A stretch of 64,000 nt of DNA from an uncultured Clostridia bacterium (GCA_948562205.1 CAOYAN010000006.1:10659-74658); one strand, 5' to 3'. Counted from the stretch's first letter, positions 31,964-42,252 are shown. Made by a program: numbers and translations. The notes: a model not told the origin generated them from the letters alone.

Positions 31964-33220
31964 CTATCTTTCTATACCTTTTATAATATCACAAACATCT
32001 AATGCTACTTCTGATTGTGTACCATCATTCATATTTCTTATAATGCATTTATTATTTTTTAATTCTTCTTCTCCAATTATACAAACATATTTAGCTTTTA
32101 TCTTATCTGCATATTTTAATTGGGATTTAAAACTTCTATTGCAAATATCTATATCTACAATATATCCACGTCTTCTAATTTCATTTACAATGTTTATAGC
32201 CTTAGGATATGCTAAATCATCAATAATTGTAAAATACATATCAGCACTCTCACCAATATTTTCGCACATATTATATTCTTTAAGTAAAAGTACAATTCTA
32301 TCTATACCCAAACCAAATCCAACAGCAGGAGTAGTATTACCGCCTAATGTTTCCACTAGTTTATCATATCTACCGCCACCACCTGCAGCAAGTCCTAAAT
32401 CTTTTGCAGTATATTCATATACAGTTTTATTATAATAATCTAGTCCTCTAACTATTTTTTTATCTATTACATATGGAATACCAATACTATTTAAAGTATT
32501 ACATACCTTTTCAAAATCTGATCTACACTCATCACATAAATAATCTGTAATCATAGGTACATTTTCAAGTTCTACTTTGCATTTTTCTTCTTTACAATCT
32601 ATAATCCTCATAGGATTTTTTTCATATCTTACCTTACAATTATCACACATATTATCTAGTCTAGGTAAAACATAAGCTTTTAGAGCCTCAATATATTTTT
32701 TTCTACATGTCTCACATCCAATAGAATTTATAGAAAGTTCTACTTTATCAGAAATACCTAATCTTTTAAATAATTCATATGACACGCATATTGTTTCAAT
32801 ATCTGCAAGATATGAGCTACTACCAAAAATTTCTAGTCCAAATTGTGTAAATTCTCTATATCTTCCTTTTTGCATTTTTTCATATCTGTACATATTACCT
32901 ATATACCAAAGTTTAAGTGGGCTTGCTTGTGACATCATTCCATTTTCTATATATGATCTAACAACACCAGCTGTAAGCTCTGGTCTTAGTGTAATACTTC
33001 TACCACCTTTATCTAGAAATGTATACATCTCTTTATTTACTATATCTGTTTCATCACCAACACCACGAGCAAAAAGCTCAGTTGCTTCAAACACTGGTGT
33101 TCTAATCTCATTTAAATTATATTCTCTACAAATATCTCTTATATTCTTCTCTACATATTGCCATATTTTTGTATCTTCTAATATAATGTCTCTTGTTCCT
33201 TTTTGTTTTGTAATCTTCAT
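31964..33220 (-). CDS. hisS: Histidyl-tRNA synthetase
   Basis: 418 aa from MKITKQKGTRDII. Class II motifs are visible: motif 1 EIRTPVFEATELFARGVGDETD, motif 2 YRYEKMQKGRYREFTQFGLE, the His-specific LVRGLDYYNKTVYE (as IVRGLDYYNKTVYEY) and AAGGGGRYD, and motif 3 AVGFGLGIDRIV. The C-terminal anticodon-binding domain starts at about residue 325. The start at 33220 is preferred on homology; the ribosome binding site is a modest GGTGATG, and an extension to 33268 has no family match. It is the first gene of a synthetase operon with asnS, aspS, gpsA and the O-methyltransferase. Confidence 0.96.
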   Translation of the reverse strand: MKITKQKGTRDIILEDTKIWQYVEKNIRDICREYNLNEIRTPVFEATELFARGVGDETDIVNKEMYTFLDKGGRSITLRPELTAGVVRSYIENGMMSQASPLKLWYIGNMYRYEKMQKGRYREFTQFGLEIFGSSSYLADIETICVSYELFKRLGISDKVELSINSIGCETCRKKYIEALKAYVLPRLDNMCDNCKVRYEKNPMRIIDCKEEKCKVELENVPMITDYLCDECRSDFEKVCNTLNSIGIPYVIDKKIVRGLDYYNKTVYEYTAKDLGLAAGGGGRYDKLVETLGGNTTPAVGFGLGIDRIVLLLKEYNMCENIGESADMYFTIIDDLAYPKAINIVNEIRRRGYIVDIDICNRSFKSQLKYADKIKAKYVCIIGEEELKNNKCIIRNMNDGTQSEVALDVCDIIKGIER

Positions 33221-33293
33221 AGTAACATCACCATGAAAAATTATACCACAAAGCCTTGTATTATGCAATAAATAGAGAAAAACTAAGAAAAAA

Positions 33294-33320
33294 AATATGG
33301 AGAAAAAATTTCTCCATATT
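33294..33320 (-). terminator. Terminator of the second Cna-B protein gene
   Basis: On the minus strand AATATGGAGAAA and TTTCTCCATATT form a perfect stem followed by eight T, just before hisS. Confidence 0.85.
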
Positions 33321-33372
33321 AATAATATGCATTTATATGTAATTTTTTAAATTACTTTATGTGATATATTAT

Positions 33373-36300
33373 TTATTTTTTTCTATTAGATTTACTTTTT
33401 CTAATAAATAAAATTATAGTAACTATTCCAACTATTGCTAATATAAATGTACAAATATATATAATTATATCTATATCTGAAGTATCTACAACTGGTTCAT
33501 ATATACATTTGTTAATTACTACATTTCCCTCTAACCTTTTTTCATAATATTTAGATGTTTCTTTCTCATCTACTGTATACTTAATCTCATCTCCATACTC
33601 ATCATATTTTGGTAGTTTAAACTCATATGACCAATTATTATCTGCACTTACTTTTTCTTCAGCAACCAATTTATCTTTATTATATACTTGTAATACTACA
33701 CTTTCTGGACGTTTGCCATACTCACTATTATTATCTTCCCATTTTTTTACTGCTTTTACTAACACTTTTTCTTCTGGTACAACAAACTCATTTGTTATTG
33801 TATTTTTATCTGTAATTACTTTTTTATAGAATTTATTTCCACTATCTCTTTCATCTATATAATACTCTATTTCATTACCAAGTTCATCATATTTTGACAC
33901 TTCAAACTCATATCTCCAATTATTTTTGTCACTTACTTCTGCTTCTGCTATAATATTTTCTCCAACTTTTAGTTGTAATATTACACTGGTATCTCTTTTT
34001 CCGCCTGCATTTCCATTATCATTCCATACTTTTATTCCTACTATTTTTATTCTATCCTCTGGTACTACAAATTTATTTGTTATTACATTTCCTACTATAT
34101 TTTTTATATAGAATTTACCAATTTCTTTATCAAGTTCTTTCTCATCTACAGTATATTCTATTTCATCTCCTGTTTCGTTGTATTTTGCAAGTTCAAATGT
34201 ATGTTTCCACTCATTAGCACTACTTACTACTTGTTCTGCTACTACTACTCCATTATTTTTTATTTGTAATGTTATACTTTCTGGCCTTTTTCCTGCTTCA
34301 TTTTCATTGTCATCCCATATTTTCATTACTTCCAAGTTTATCATCTCATCTGGTACTTTAAATTTATTTGTTACTGTTGTTTCATTTGTAATTTCTTTCT
34401 CATAGAACTTACTTCCTACATCTCTTTCATCTATATGATATTCTATTTCATTTTCATATCTATCATATTTTGCAAGTTCAAATTCATAACTAAAGTTATT
34501 TCCCTCATTTACTTCATGTTCTGTTATTACTTCATTATTTGCTATTACTTGTAGTACTACACTATTTGGTCTCTTTTTAGCGAAGTTTTCATTATCTTCC
34601 CATACTTTTCTTCCTACTATTTTTATTTTTTCTTCTGGTACTACAAATCTATTTGTTATTGTATTTCCTACTATCTCTTTTACATAGAATTTATTTGTAT
34701 ATTCTTCATCTACTGTATATATTTTTTCATTACCTAAACTATCATACTTTGGAAGTTCAAAAGTATATCTCCAATTTTCTTCTTCACTTACAATATGACT
34801 TGCTACAACTCTTTCTCCATCTTTTACTTGTAATGTAACACTATCTGGTCTTTTTCCTGCTTCATTGTTATTGTCATTCCATATTTTTACAACTTCTACA
34901 TTTATTCTTTCATCTGGTACTTCAAATTTATTTGTTACTGTTGTCTCATTCTCTATCTTTTCTATTTTTTCCTTTATATAAAACTTATTTCCTGTATCTT
35001 TTTCATCTATTATATATTCTATTTTATTACCTAGTCTATCGTATTTTGAAAGTTCAAATTCATATCTAAAATTATTTGCTTCATTTACAGTTTGTTCTGC
35101 TACTACTATATCATTTGATTTTACTTGTAGTGTTATACTTTCTGGTCTCTTACCTGCTTCATTTTCATTATCATTAAAACTTTTTACCCCAATAATTCTT
35201 ATTTTATCCTCTGGTACTGTAAATCTATTTGTTATAGTATTTCCTACTATTTCTTTTGTATAGAATTTATATGTAGCAAAACTCTTTTCATTTACTGTAT
35301 AATTTATTTCTTCTCCATCTTCTCTATATTTTAGTAAATTTGTAAATGTATGTTTCCACTCATCTTCTTCATTTACTTCTGCTTCTGTAATAAGTCTTTC
35401 TCCATCAAATATTTGTAAAGTTACACTACTTGGTCTTTTATTTGCTTCATTATTATTGTCTTTCCATATCTTTGTTACTTCTATATCCTTTAGCTTTATA
35501 CTATTTGTTATATTATATCCTTCATATCTTGTTTCATAATTTTGTACTTCGTCCTCTACTATTTCATACTCATATTCTCTTGTATTACTTGCATATACTG
35601 GTATATTTTCAAATGTATATTGCCAATTATCTGCTTCTGTTACTTCTTTTGTTTCATATTCTACTCCATCTTGTAATAATTTTACTGTTATACTAGATGG
35701 TCTTTGCTCATATTTATTATCTAAATCATTCCATGTTTTTGTTCCACTTATTTCTGTCCTTACATCTTCTTTATGTATTTCTACATTTACTTGATTTGAA
35801 TATATTCCCTCTACATTATCTATTACAGTACCAAATGGATCTTTTGCTCTCCAATTTGTACTAAACATATTGTTTGCTGATGTTATTATTGTATCATCTT
35901 CGGGTGCTTGCATATTTATTAATACAAATACTACATTATTTCCAGATAGTTCCATCTCTGTTCCGTCACGATTATATCTTAAATCTACACATATTGATTT
36001 AACACGAGTTTTATCTACTTCATCTGTTAGTTCCATCCATTTTTCTGGTACTTCTGTTAATTTTCCTGGATTTACTTCTTCTGAATAATATACCACTGGT
36101 GCATATCCTTTTGATACTGCATATTCTGTATCTACTCCTAAAAATTTACCTTTCCATCCACTACTTATATCATTACCACTTTCATCATAAATTGTTTCAA
36201 GTGTATCATATATTATTAAGTCTTTTAAGCTATTTGCTCCTGTTGTTACTCTTAGTTTATATGTATATTCACTTCCAGCTGTTGCTTCTGCTGTTTCTTC

Positions 36301-38880
36301 TACAAATTTTCCTTTTGTAAGATCAGTTCTTACTTGTTTTATTACTGCTTGTTGTGATGATACTGCATGGGTTATGTTTAATGTATTTGATGCATATGCA
36401 ACATTTTCTCTTGTATCTCCATCATTATCTATATCATTTGCTAGTGGGTCATATTGACCATCATCTTTATTACTACCACTATAACTATATTCTTGATTAT
36501 TCCACATACCATATACATAATTTTTATATATTGTACCATATTCTAATATACTATCATATGGTATTTCTGCTTTTATTTTTACATATATGCCATCATTATA
36601 AGCATTTCCAGTAAAATAATTTTCCAAATAATAGCTCCAATCTATTTCATTTAAATTATATATTATACTTATTTTTATTCTTCCACTATTTCTATAATTA
36701 TAATCTATATCTACAGTAGAATATTCTTTTATATAATTTTCCAACTCCGCTGGTGTATTAAATTTTGTTCCATCTTTTAACTTTAAATTTCTATATACAT
36801 ATTGATTACCTATTCTATAATCTATATTTATACTATTTTTTATTTCTTCTTTACTCATTACTAAATTCATACCATTTGGTAATATATCATATTGTTTTAT
36901 GATTACCTCTTTATCTACATTATAACAATTTAAATCTAAAATACTTTTTAAAGTATAGTCTACTTCATATTTTTCTTCTTTTACATTATTTGTTATTGTA
37001 GAGCTTTTACTAGTAGATAAGTTAAAAGATCCACTATTTATACTAGCATATGAATATGCTCTTTGCATATATTTACCATATGTATTCATATCATATTCTG
37101 CTATTTTTAATGTTGATGGTGTTTTATAACTATCAACTGTTACTTCATTTGCTAAAGTCCTATTTCCTTCATTATCTTTTTTATATATTTGTAAATATCC
37201 AAAATTATATATTGACTGAATACTTGATTTACAATCTTGTGTGTGTATATTTATATTTACTTGTATTTTTTCACTATTAATATTAGTAAAATACAAAGTT
37301 TTATCCAAATTCTTTATTACTATTTTTATTCCTACTATATCTTTTCTATCAAAAGTTATTGTTTTAATACTATTACTTGTTGTTTCTTCACAATACACTA
37401 CATAATCGTTTGTATCCTTATATCTTACCTGTATTTCAAACTCATATCCTATTAATGTATCTCCTTTACTCCCACTATACTTATTATATGTATAAAATAT
37501 TGGTATTTTTATCTCCGTAAAATTATATTCATTATCATTTAATTTCGTTACTTCCCCATTTTCTCTTGTTATATATAAAAGATCATCTCCTATTTCTACA
37601 TCCATTATACTATCTGTATAAAATACATTAGAGTATAAATACCAGCTTGATATATCTCCACTATTTTTTACTTTATTTAAAGATAAATTTATACTCATAG
37701 GTTTACTTTTATATATTCCATATAAATCTCCTTTATATTCAAAATCAAATGCTACTAGGTTTACAGTACTACTTGCTTCCGTAAGCTTCTGCATTTCTTC
37801 TTCATCTTCATATCTTCCCCATATTTCTGCTGTATTTGTTACACTATCTCCTTCATTATATTTATTCTTTGGATATCCTATATAATAATATTTAGTAGGA
37901 AATGAGCCAGAAGCGCTTAAATAATAATATATATTATTTTCTTTTGGTTCTAATACATTTAAATCATTATCATATAGAACTACATCTTCTGGTAAATTTA
38001 ATTTTATACAATTGTTTTTATCATTATTATATATTATATTACTATTTTCATCTAATGCATATATTACGCCTACAGTTCTATTATAGTTATAAGTATATCT
38101 AACCCAATAATAATCATCTAATATATCTTCTATTTTAGTATAATCAGCATTTGTACCTGCTGTTGCTTGATTTTTTAATATATATGACTTCTTAGTTGAT
38201 GTATAATGAAAAATACATATATCTGACTCTTTTACTATTATTTCTTCTGCATTTACAATATTTTCTTTTATCTTAGCACTATATGCTAAATCTGTTTGTA
38301 TTTTAAATTTAGGTAATAAATTATATACTATCTGTATTACTCCCTCAAAATGTTCATTTTCTTCTATTACTTTATTATTTATAAATGTATATATATTACT
38401 CTCCTCATTATAGCTATAACTCCAGTCATATTTTTTTGTTGTATCAGTTAGTTTGTCGGCTGCTATAGTTGCATTAGGATAATATCTTTTATTCAACTCA
38501 CTTCCACTATCTCCAAAACCTGGTATTGTTATTTCTATTTCTCCTGGCTGATATCCTTTATTTGTTGTACATGCATAATTTATTTGCATACATAATTGTT
38601 TTGTTTCACTTTCACTTACTGCATTCCATGTAAATTCTGTTATAGCTTGATTTGGTGTATCACTGCTTCTATCATACATTACTAATTGTATATTCCAATT
38701 TTCATCATCTACTTCTAATGCATTTGTATTTTTTGTACTATTTACTGTTATTGTTATCATTGTACTTATTAAAAATACCCAAAGCATTATTGTAAATATC
38801 GATATCTTTCTTTTTAATCTATTTTTTCTTATCTTATTTCTTTTGTCTTTTTTATCATTGTTTATATTTATTTCTTTCAT
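33373..38880 (-). CDS. Cna-B repeat surface protein B
   Basis: 1835 aa. An N-terminal basic segment and helix (about 20-45) form the export signal. A large beta-rich ectodomain (about 50-1080) follows, including an isopeptide-type segment near GSEYTYKLRVTTGANSLKDL. Eight Cna-B repeats come next; the first (ISGTKTWNDLDNKYEQRPSS) is more like typical Cna-B and the other seven resemble those of protein A. The C-terminus is VVDTSDI, a helix and a basic tail (RKSKSNRKK). It is probably a long surface adhesin. The last three repeats and the tail match protein A so closely that recombination between them is likely. AGGAGGT lies before the ATG. The upstream module is shared with protein A. Confidence 0.85.
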   Translation of the reverse strand: MKEININNDKKDKRNKIRKNRLKRKISIFTIMLWVFLISTMITITVNSTKNTNALEVDDENWNIQLVMYDRSSDTPNQAITEFTWNAVSESETKQLCMQINYACTTNKGYQPGEIEITIPGFGDSGSELNKRYYPNATIAADKLTDTTKKYDWSYSYNEESNIYTFINNKVIEENEHFEGVIQIVYNLLPKFKIQTDLAYSAKIKENIVNAEEIIVKESDICIFHYTSTKKSYILKNQATAGTNADYTKIEDILDDYYWVRYTYNYNRTVGVIYALDENSNIIYNNDKNNCIKLNLPEDVVLYDNDLNVLEPKENNIYYYLSASGSFPTKYYYIGYPKNKYNEGDSVTNTAEIWGRYEDEEEMQKLTEASSTVNLVAFDFEYKGDLYGIYKSKPMSINLSLNKVKNSGDISSWYLYSNVFYTDSIMDVEIGDDLLYITRENGEVTKLNDNEYNFTEIKIPIFYTYNKYSGSKGDTLIGYEFEIQVRYKDTNDYVVYCEETTSNSIKTITFDRKDIVGIKIVIKNLDKTLYFTNINSEKIQVNINIHTQDCKSSIQSIYNFGYLQIYKKDNEGNRTLANEVTVDSYKTPSTLKIAEYDMNTYGKYMQRAYSYASINSGSFNLSTSKSSTITNNVKEEKYEVDYTLKSILDLNCYNVDKEVIIKQYDILPNGMNLVMSKEEIKNSINIDYRIGNQYVYRNLKLKDGTKFNTPAELENYIKEYSTVDIDYNYRNSGRIKISIIYNLNEIDWSYYLENYFTGNAYNDGIYVKIKAEIPYDSILEYGTIYKNYVYGMWNNQEYSYSGSNKDDGQYDPLANDIDNDGDTRENVAYASNTLNITHAVSSQQAVIKQVRTDLTKGKFVEETAEATAGSEYTYKLRVTTGANSLKDLIIYDTLETIYDESGNDISSGWKGKFLGVDTEYAVSKGYAPVVYYSEEVNPGKLTEVPEKWMELTDEVDKTRVKSICVDLRYNRDGTEMELSGNNVVFVLINMQAPEDDTIITSANNMFSTNWRAKDPFGTVIDNVEGIYSNQVNVEIHKEDVRTEISGTKTWNDLDNKYEQRPSSITVKLLQDGVEYETKEVTEADNWQYTFENIPVYASNTREYEYEIVEDEVQNYETRYEGYNITNSIKLKDIEVTKIWKDNNNEANKRPSSVTLQIFDGERLITEAEVNEEDEWKHTFTNLLKYREDGEEINYTVNEKSFATYKFYTKEIVGNTITNRFTVPEDKIRIIGVKSFNDNENEAGKRPESITLQVKSNDIVVAEQTVNEANNFRYEFELSKYDRLGNKIEYIIDEKDTGNKFYIKEKIEKIENETTVTNKFEVPDERINVEVVKIWNDNNNEAGKRPDSVTLQVKDGERVVASHIVSEEENWRYTFELPKYDSLGNEKIYTVDEEYTNKFYVKEIVGNTITNRFVVPEEKIKIVGRKVWEDNENFAKKRPNSVVLQVIANNEVITEHEVNEGNNFSYEFELAKYDRYENEIEYHIDERDVGSKFYEKEITNETTVTNKFKVPDEMINLEVMKIWDDNENEAGKRPESITLQIKNNGVVVAEQVVSSANEWKHTFELAKYNETGDEIEYTVDEKELDKEIGKFYIKNIVGNVITNKFVVPEDRIKIVGIKVWNDNGNAGGKRDTSVILQLKVGENIIAEAEVSDKNNWRYEFEVSKYDELGNEIEYYIDERDSGNKFYKKVITDKNTITNEFVVPEEKVLVKAVKKWEDNNSEYGKRPESVVLQVYNKDKLVAEEKVSADNNWSYEFKLPKYDEYGDEIKYTVDEKETSKYYEKRLEGNVVINKCIYEPVVDTSDIDIIIYICTFILAIVGIVTIILFIRKSKSNRKK

Positions 38881-38951
38881 ATATAAATTTACCTCCTATT
38901 CTTTATTTTTCTCCTATTTTTATATAATATACCATTTTTCAAAAATACTGA

Positions 38952-38993
38952 ATGACCTATTATACTTGTTTACATGACCTATTGTACTTGTTT
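38952..38993 (-). repeat. Two tandem 20-base repeats upstream of protein B
   Basis: ATGACCTATTATACTTGTTT (38952-38971) and ATGACCTATTGTACTTGTTT (38974-38993), plus-strand reading, differ at one base and are 22 bases apart. The pair matches 18104-18145 upstream of protein A. Confidence 0.8.
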
Positions 38994-39007
38994 TTACATA
39001 CAAAAAT

Positions 39008-39034
39008 CACTGGTACTATCTCTTAGTATCAGTG
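39008..39034 (-). terminator. Terminator hairpin in the leader of protein B
   Basis: On the minus strand CACTGATACT and AGTACCAGTG pair around a loop and are followed by ATTTTTG. The stop codon of the leader frame lies in the left arm, so ribosomes reaching the stop would cover the hairpin. Confidence 0.65.
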
Positions 39035-39148
39035 TATATATTTTAAGGCATAATAACCCCTTGTTATTTCATTTTCTCTTATGTTTTTAAATGTTAGTTG
39101 TGTGTGTAGTTTTATCATACTCGTACTTGTTTTAGTTACCATAATCAT
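39029..39148 (-). CDS. Leader reading frame B, 39 aa
   Basis: The frame MIMVTKTSTSMIKLHTQLTF continues to RENEITRGYYALKYIH and stops inside the terminator stem. GAGG lies 3 bases before the first ATG and 9 before the second (39142), which may be the true start. A longer frame reaches 39211 but is not shared with the other copy. It matches leader frame A (18246-18308) apart from the CA repeat length. It has no membrane helix or known motif. It may be a regulatory leader peptide, or the similarity may reflect conserved DNA or RNA only. Confidence 0.4.
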   Translation of the reverse strand: MIMVTKTSTSMIKLHTQLTFKNIRENEITRGYYALKYIH

Positions 39149-39279
39149 TTTCCTCTTTCTGTAATTTTCAATTACATTTTTTATTTTAACATCTAAAAAA
39201 ACATTTTTCAAGAAAATTTTTTTATATTTTTGGTTTACTTAAGGAGAAAAAAGTGATATAACATTTTCAGGAGGATCCG

Positions 39280-40209
39280 ATGAGAAACAAACAAATTGAT
39301 GTATTAAAAGGTATTGGAGCAATACTTGTTGTAATTGGTCATATAGTAACAGGAACTATAAAAAATATAATATATGCATTTCATATGCCACTGTTTTTCT
39401 TTTTATCAGGTTATGTATTTAACACTAAAAAGAAATTTAAAGAATATTTAAATCAAAATATAAAATCATTAATTATTCCTTTTTTTGTATTTAATCTAAT
39501 ATCACTTTTATTTAATATAGACTATATACAAAATAATTCATTAACAAAAGTATTAGATTGTATATTTTACTTTAATAGTGCAGTTGCATGGAACACATCA
39601 TTGTGGTTTTTTATAGTATTATTTAATACAAAAATATTATTTTATATAATAAATAAACTATGTTGTGACTCAACTAAAAAGACTTTTATTTGTACACTAA
39701 CTATTTTATTTTTAGGAATTGCTATACTAAAATATAATATATGGTTACCTTTTGGACTTACTATAGTACCTATATCACTTACATTTATGTATATAGGATA
39801 TATAGCCAAAAAAATTGAATTATTAGAAAAAATTAATTTTAATTTAAAAAATACTATTATTTGTATTTTCATAACTGCTATATTCATTATATCCTCAATA
39901 TATAATGAAAGAGTAAATATGTCTACTAACTTATATAGAAATTATATACTATACTTTTTTAATGCATTATGTGGAATATATATCATGCTAATATTATCAA
40001 AACCTTTAGAGAATAGTAAAACATTAAATATTTATGCAAACCTATCAATGATAATGTTTAGTACACAAAGAATACTTTATAAGTTATATCCGTTTGATAT
40101 TCACAGTTATGTTATAGTATCTATAATATTAACTCTTTTAATATACTTAATATATTATTTTATAAAAAGTTTATTTAAAAGAAAACATAAGGAGAAGTCT
40201 GTTCTATAA
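39280..40209 (+). CDS. Acyltransferase family 3 membrane protein
   Basis: 309 aa with about ten membrane helices. The family opening is clear: IDVLKGIGAILVVIGHIVTG with the catalytic His, then FHMPLFFFLSGYVFNTKK. These enzymes (OatA/WecH/NolX types) transfer acetyl or similar groups to sugars or wall polymers across the membrane. The substrate is unknown. AGGAGG lies 6 bases before the ATG. It is divergent from the Cna-B protein B gene and convergent with the wall-polymer genes, with a bidirectional terminator after it. Confidence 0.88.
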   Translation: MRNKQIDVLKGIGAILVVIGHIVTGTIKNIIYAFHMPLFFFLSGYVFNTKKKFKEYLNQNIKSLIIPFFVFNLISLLFNIDYIQNNSLTKVLDCIFYFNSAVAWNTSLWFFIVLFNTKILFYIINKLCCDSTKKTFICTLTILFLGIAILKYNIWLPFGLTIVPISLTFMYIGYIAKKIELLEKINFNLKNTIICIFITAIFIISSIYNERVNMSTNLYRNYILYFFNALCGIYIMLILSKPLENSKTLNIYANLSMIMFSTQRILYKLYPFDIHSYVIVSIILTLLIYLIYYFIKSLFKRKHKEKSVL

Positions 40210-40225
40210 AAGAACACTTCTCCTT
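40189..40225. terminator. Bidirectional terminator between acyltransferase and cytidylyltransferase genes
   Basis: AAGGAGAAGT and ACTTCTCCTT form a 10-bp stem, with an inner GTTCT/AGAAC pairing, between convergent genes. It overlaps the end of the acyltransferase reading frame. Confidence 0.85.
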
Positions 40226-40902
40226 TATCTATTTATTAAACTTTTAAATATTTCTAGATCATCATTATAAGTAATTTTCAAATTATATTCAGAGCCTCTT
40301 AAATAATTTAGATCTTTGCCAATTTTGAGCATTAAATCTGCAGTAGTATTAACCTCTTTAAAATCAATACTTTTAGCATATTCATATGCCTCTTTAACGT
40401 CCTTATACTTAAATGTCTGTGGTGTTTGAATTCTCATAATATTTGTTCTCTCAATTACTTTATTATTATCTTTTGTAACAACTACCTCAGGACAATCAAT
40501 ATAGCTTATAGCATTCCCATATTCTATACATTCATTTATACTATCATTAATATTTTTATAACTAACTAAAGGTCTATTTCCTGCATGTATAACAATAATA
40601 TCATCATTTGCTACTACATTTTCCAAAGCATCAATACAATTACTAATAGACTCTGGTTGAGTTCTACCACCTTGTACTATATACTGGATCTTAGTCAAAT
40701 TATACTTTTTCTTATACTCTTCTACTTTTCTCTCATAACCTTTAAGACATGCAACAACAATTTTATCAATATTTTCGTTATTTTGAAATTTTTCAAGAGT
40801 ATAAATACTTATAGGTTTATTATCTACTTCTACAAATTGCTTTGGCACACTACTTTTAAATCTACTACCAATACCGCCAAGAGTTATTATTGCATATACC
40901 AT
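40225..40902 (-). CDS. IspD/TarI-type cytidylyltransferase
   Basis: 225 aa. The nucleotide-binding start is MVYAIITLGGIGSRFKSSVPKQF, with VQGGRTQPESISN, IVIHAGNRPLV, and NIMRIQTPQTFKYKDV later. This fold activates a polyol phosphate with CTP, either methylerythritol phosphate (IspD) or ribitol phosphate (TarI). The close partner is a CDP-polyol polymerase-type gene, so TarI-like wall-polymer function is preferred. GGAGGAG precedes the ATG at 40902. It lies 11 bases after that gene. Confidence 0.85.
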   Translation of the reverse strand: MVYAIITLGGIGSRFKSSVPKQFVEVDNKPISIYTLEKFQNNENIDKIVVACLKGYERKVEEYKKKYNLTKIQYIVQGGRTQPESISNCIDALENVVANDDIIVIHAGNRPLVSYKNINDSINECIEYGNAISYIDCPEVVVTKDNNKVIERTNIMRIQTPQTFKYKDVKEAYEYAKSIDFKEVNTTADLMLKIGKDLNYLRGSEYNLKITYNDDLEIFKSLINR

Positions 40903-40913
40903 ATTCTCCTCCA

Positions 40914-42215
40914 TTATCTTCTAAAAACTCTTCTTAAACTCTCTAAAAAACGCCATCCCTTAGAATTATATACATCATTTACTTCATCAGTCTTTTCTTT
41001 TAATTTTTTTTCTGTTATATCAAGTTTTTCAGTAAGTTCATTTATTTTTCTACTCATATGTGTCTCTGGATCCTTATAATATGTAACATTTTCACTAATT
41101 TTATTTCCATCAAAGAAAAAGTCACAAATATTTTTACAATTATTTTCTACTCCACCATCTATACATAATTTTTTGGCATCAGTTCTTTCTTTTAAATAAT
41201 AGTTATCATCTTTTAATAGTTTATCTGTCTCATTAATAAGTTCTGTAATACTTTTAGCCTTAGGCCCTATAGTCCAAAAATCAAAATTAGAAAATACAAT
41301 TCCCCTATTTTCCATATATTCATCTTCATCATCTACTGCATAAAGAAGAGGTCTATTAAAGTATAAAAATTCTGTACCTATTGAAGAATAATCAGTAATC
41401 AACATATCAAATCCATTTATTATTTCATTAACTGATACATTGTTTTTTATTAACATGTCTTCATTTATTTTTTTTATATTATCAGATTCATATGAATTAA
41501 AAATATTCATTTCCCCTGGATGTCTTTTAACACATAATAAATAGTTATTCTCTTTTAAATAATCATCTAATTTTTTTTCGTTATACTTATCAAAATTAAA
41601 AATATTTTCTGTATTTACTTTTTCAACATCATTGTGATTAAATCCTTTTTTAAATGTTGGCATATATACTATAACTTTATTATATTTTTTTATATCTATT
41701 CCTAAAACATTTGATAAATTATCTTTTCCATCTGAATCTTTAAAATAATCAAATATTGGCATTCCAAGGCTTTTTACTCTAGAACATTGAACATGCAATT
41801 TAGCAGCAAATATTACTTTCCAAAAATCATTTGGTACAATAACATAATCTATAATTTTTCTCATATTATTATATCCACTCAAATCTTCACTACTTGGATG
41901 ATCTCCCAAAAATCCAGTAGGTTTGGGACCTATTCCATGCCAAAGTTCAACATATAATGATTTATCAGTCTTATCTCTATCTAGATTTCCTTGAGTAGTA
42001 AAAAATATATCTGTTGTTGGTATATATTTTTTAAATTCATCTGTTCCAATAAGTATAGCATTAATATTTTTATTTTTTAATATATTAATACTTTCTTCAT
42101 TATATACAATCCATGTCATATTAAAATCATATTTATCTTTCATATATTCATATAAAGCTTTAGCATTTCCACCAAAATCAGGCTGACTACAAAATGTTAT
42201 ATTTAATTTTCCCAT
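40914..42215 (-). CDS. CDP-glycerol/ribitol glycerophosphotransferase family protein (TagB/TarF-like)
   Basis: 433 aa. The Glyphos_transf pattern is visible: VELWHGIGPKPTGFLG, KKYNKVIVYMPTFKKGF, LLCVKRHPGE and MLITDYSSIGTEFLYFNRPLLYAVDD. A C-terminal coiled-coil stretch (about 375-425, KINELTEKLDITEKKLKEK) is added. The enzyme transfers polyol phosphate units from a CDP-activated donor to a wall teichoic or capsule-like polymer at the inner face of the membrane. GGGAG precedes the ATG. It is transcribed from the promoter at 42265-42293 and followed by the cytidylyltransferase that would supply its donor. Confidence 0.9.
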   Translation of the reverse strand: MGKLNITFCSQPDFGGNAKALYEYMKDKYDFNMTWIVYNEESINILKNKNINAILIGTDEFKKYIPTTDIFFTTQGNLDRDKTDKSLYVELWHGIGPKPTGFLGDHPSSEDLSGYNNMRKIIDYVIVPNDFWKVIFAAKLHVQCSRVKSLGMPIFDYFKDSDGKDNLSNVLGIDIKKYNKVIVYMPTFKKGFNHNDVEKVNTENIFNFDKYNEKKLDDYLKENNYLLCVKRHPGEMNIFNSYESDNIKKINEDMLIKNNVSVNEIINGFDMLITDYSSIGTEFLYFNRPLLYAVDDEDEYMENRGIVFSNFDFWTIGPKAKSITELINETDKLLKDDNYYLKERTDAKKLCIDGGVENNCKNICDFFFDGNKISENVTYYKDPETHMSRKINELTEKLDITEKKLKEKTDEVNDVYNSKGWRFLESLRRVFRR

Positions 42216-42240
42216 AAAAAACTCCCATACTAAATGATAT

Positions 42241-42252
42241 GTGATATATCAC
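42241..42252 (-). promoter_or_regulatory. Palindrome in the leader of the wall-polymer operon
   Basis: GTGATATATCAC is a perfect 12-base palindrome between the promoter and the start codon of the glycerophosphotransferase gene. It could be an operator near +10. Confidence 0.45.

Larger units (their letters stand above)
38881..39279. other. Divergent regulatory region between protein B and the acyltransferase gene
   Basis: The stretch holds the second copy of the leader module: tandem repeats 38952-38993, terminator 39008-39034 and the leader frame 39029-39148 with a short TG repeat (39099-39107). The part from 39150 to 39279 leads to the plus-strand acyltransferase and shows nothing else. 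Confidence 0.7.

Noticed and set aside
39149..39211. Upstream extension of leader frame B
   Set aside because: The extra 21 codons have no match in the paralogous module, and the ribosome binding site lies before the internal ATG codons.
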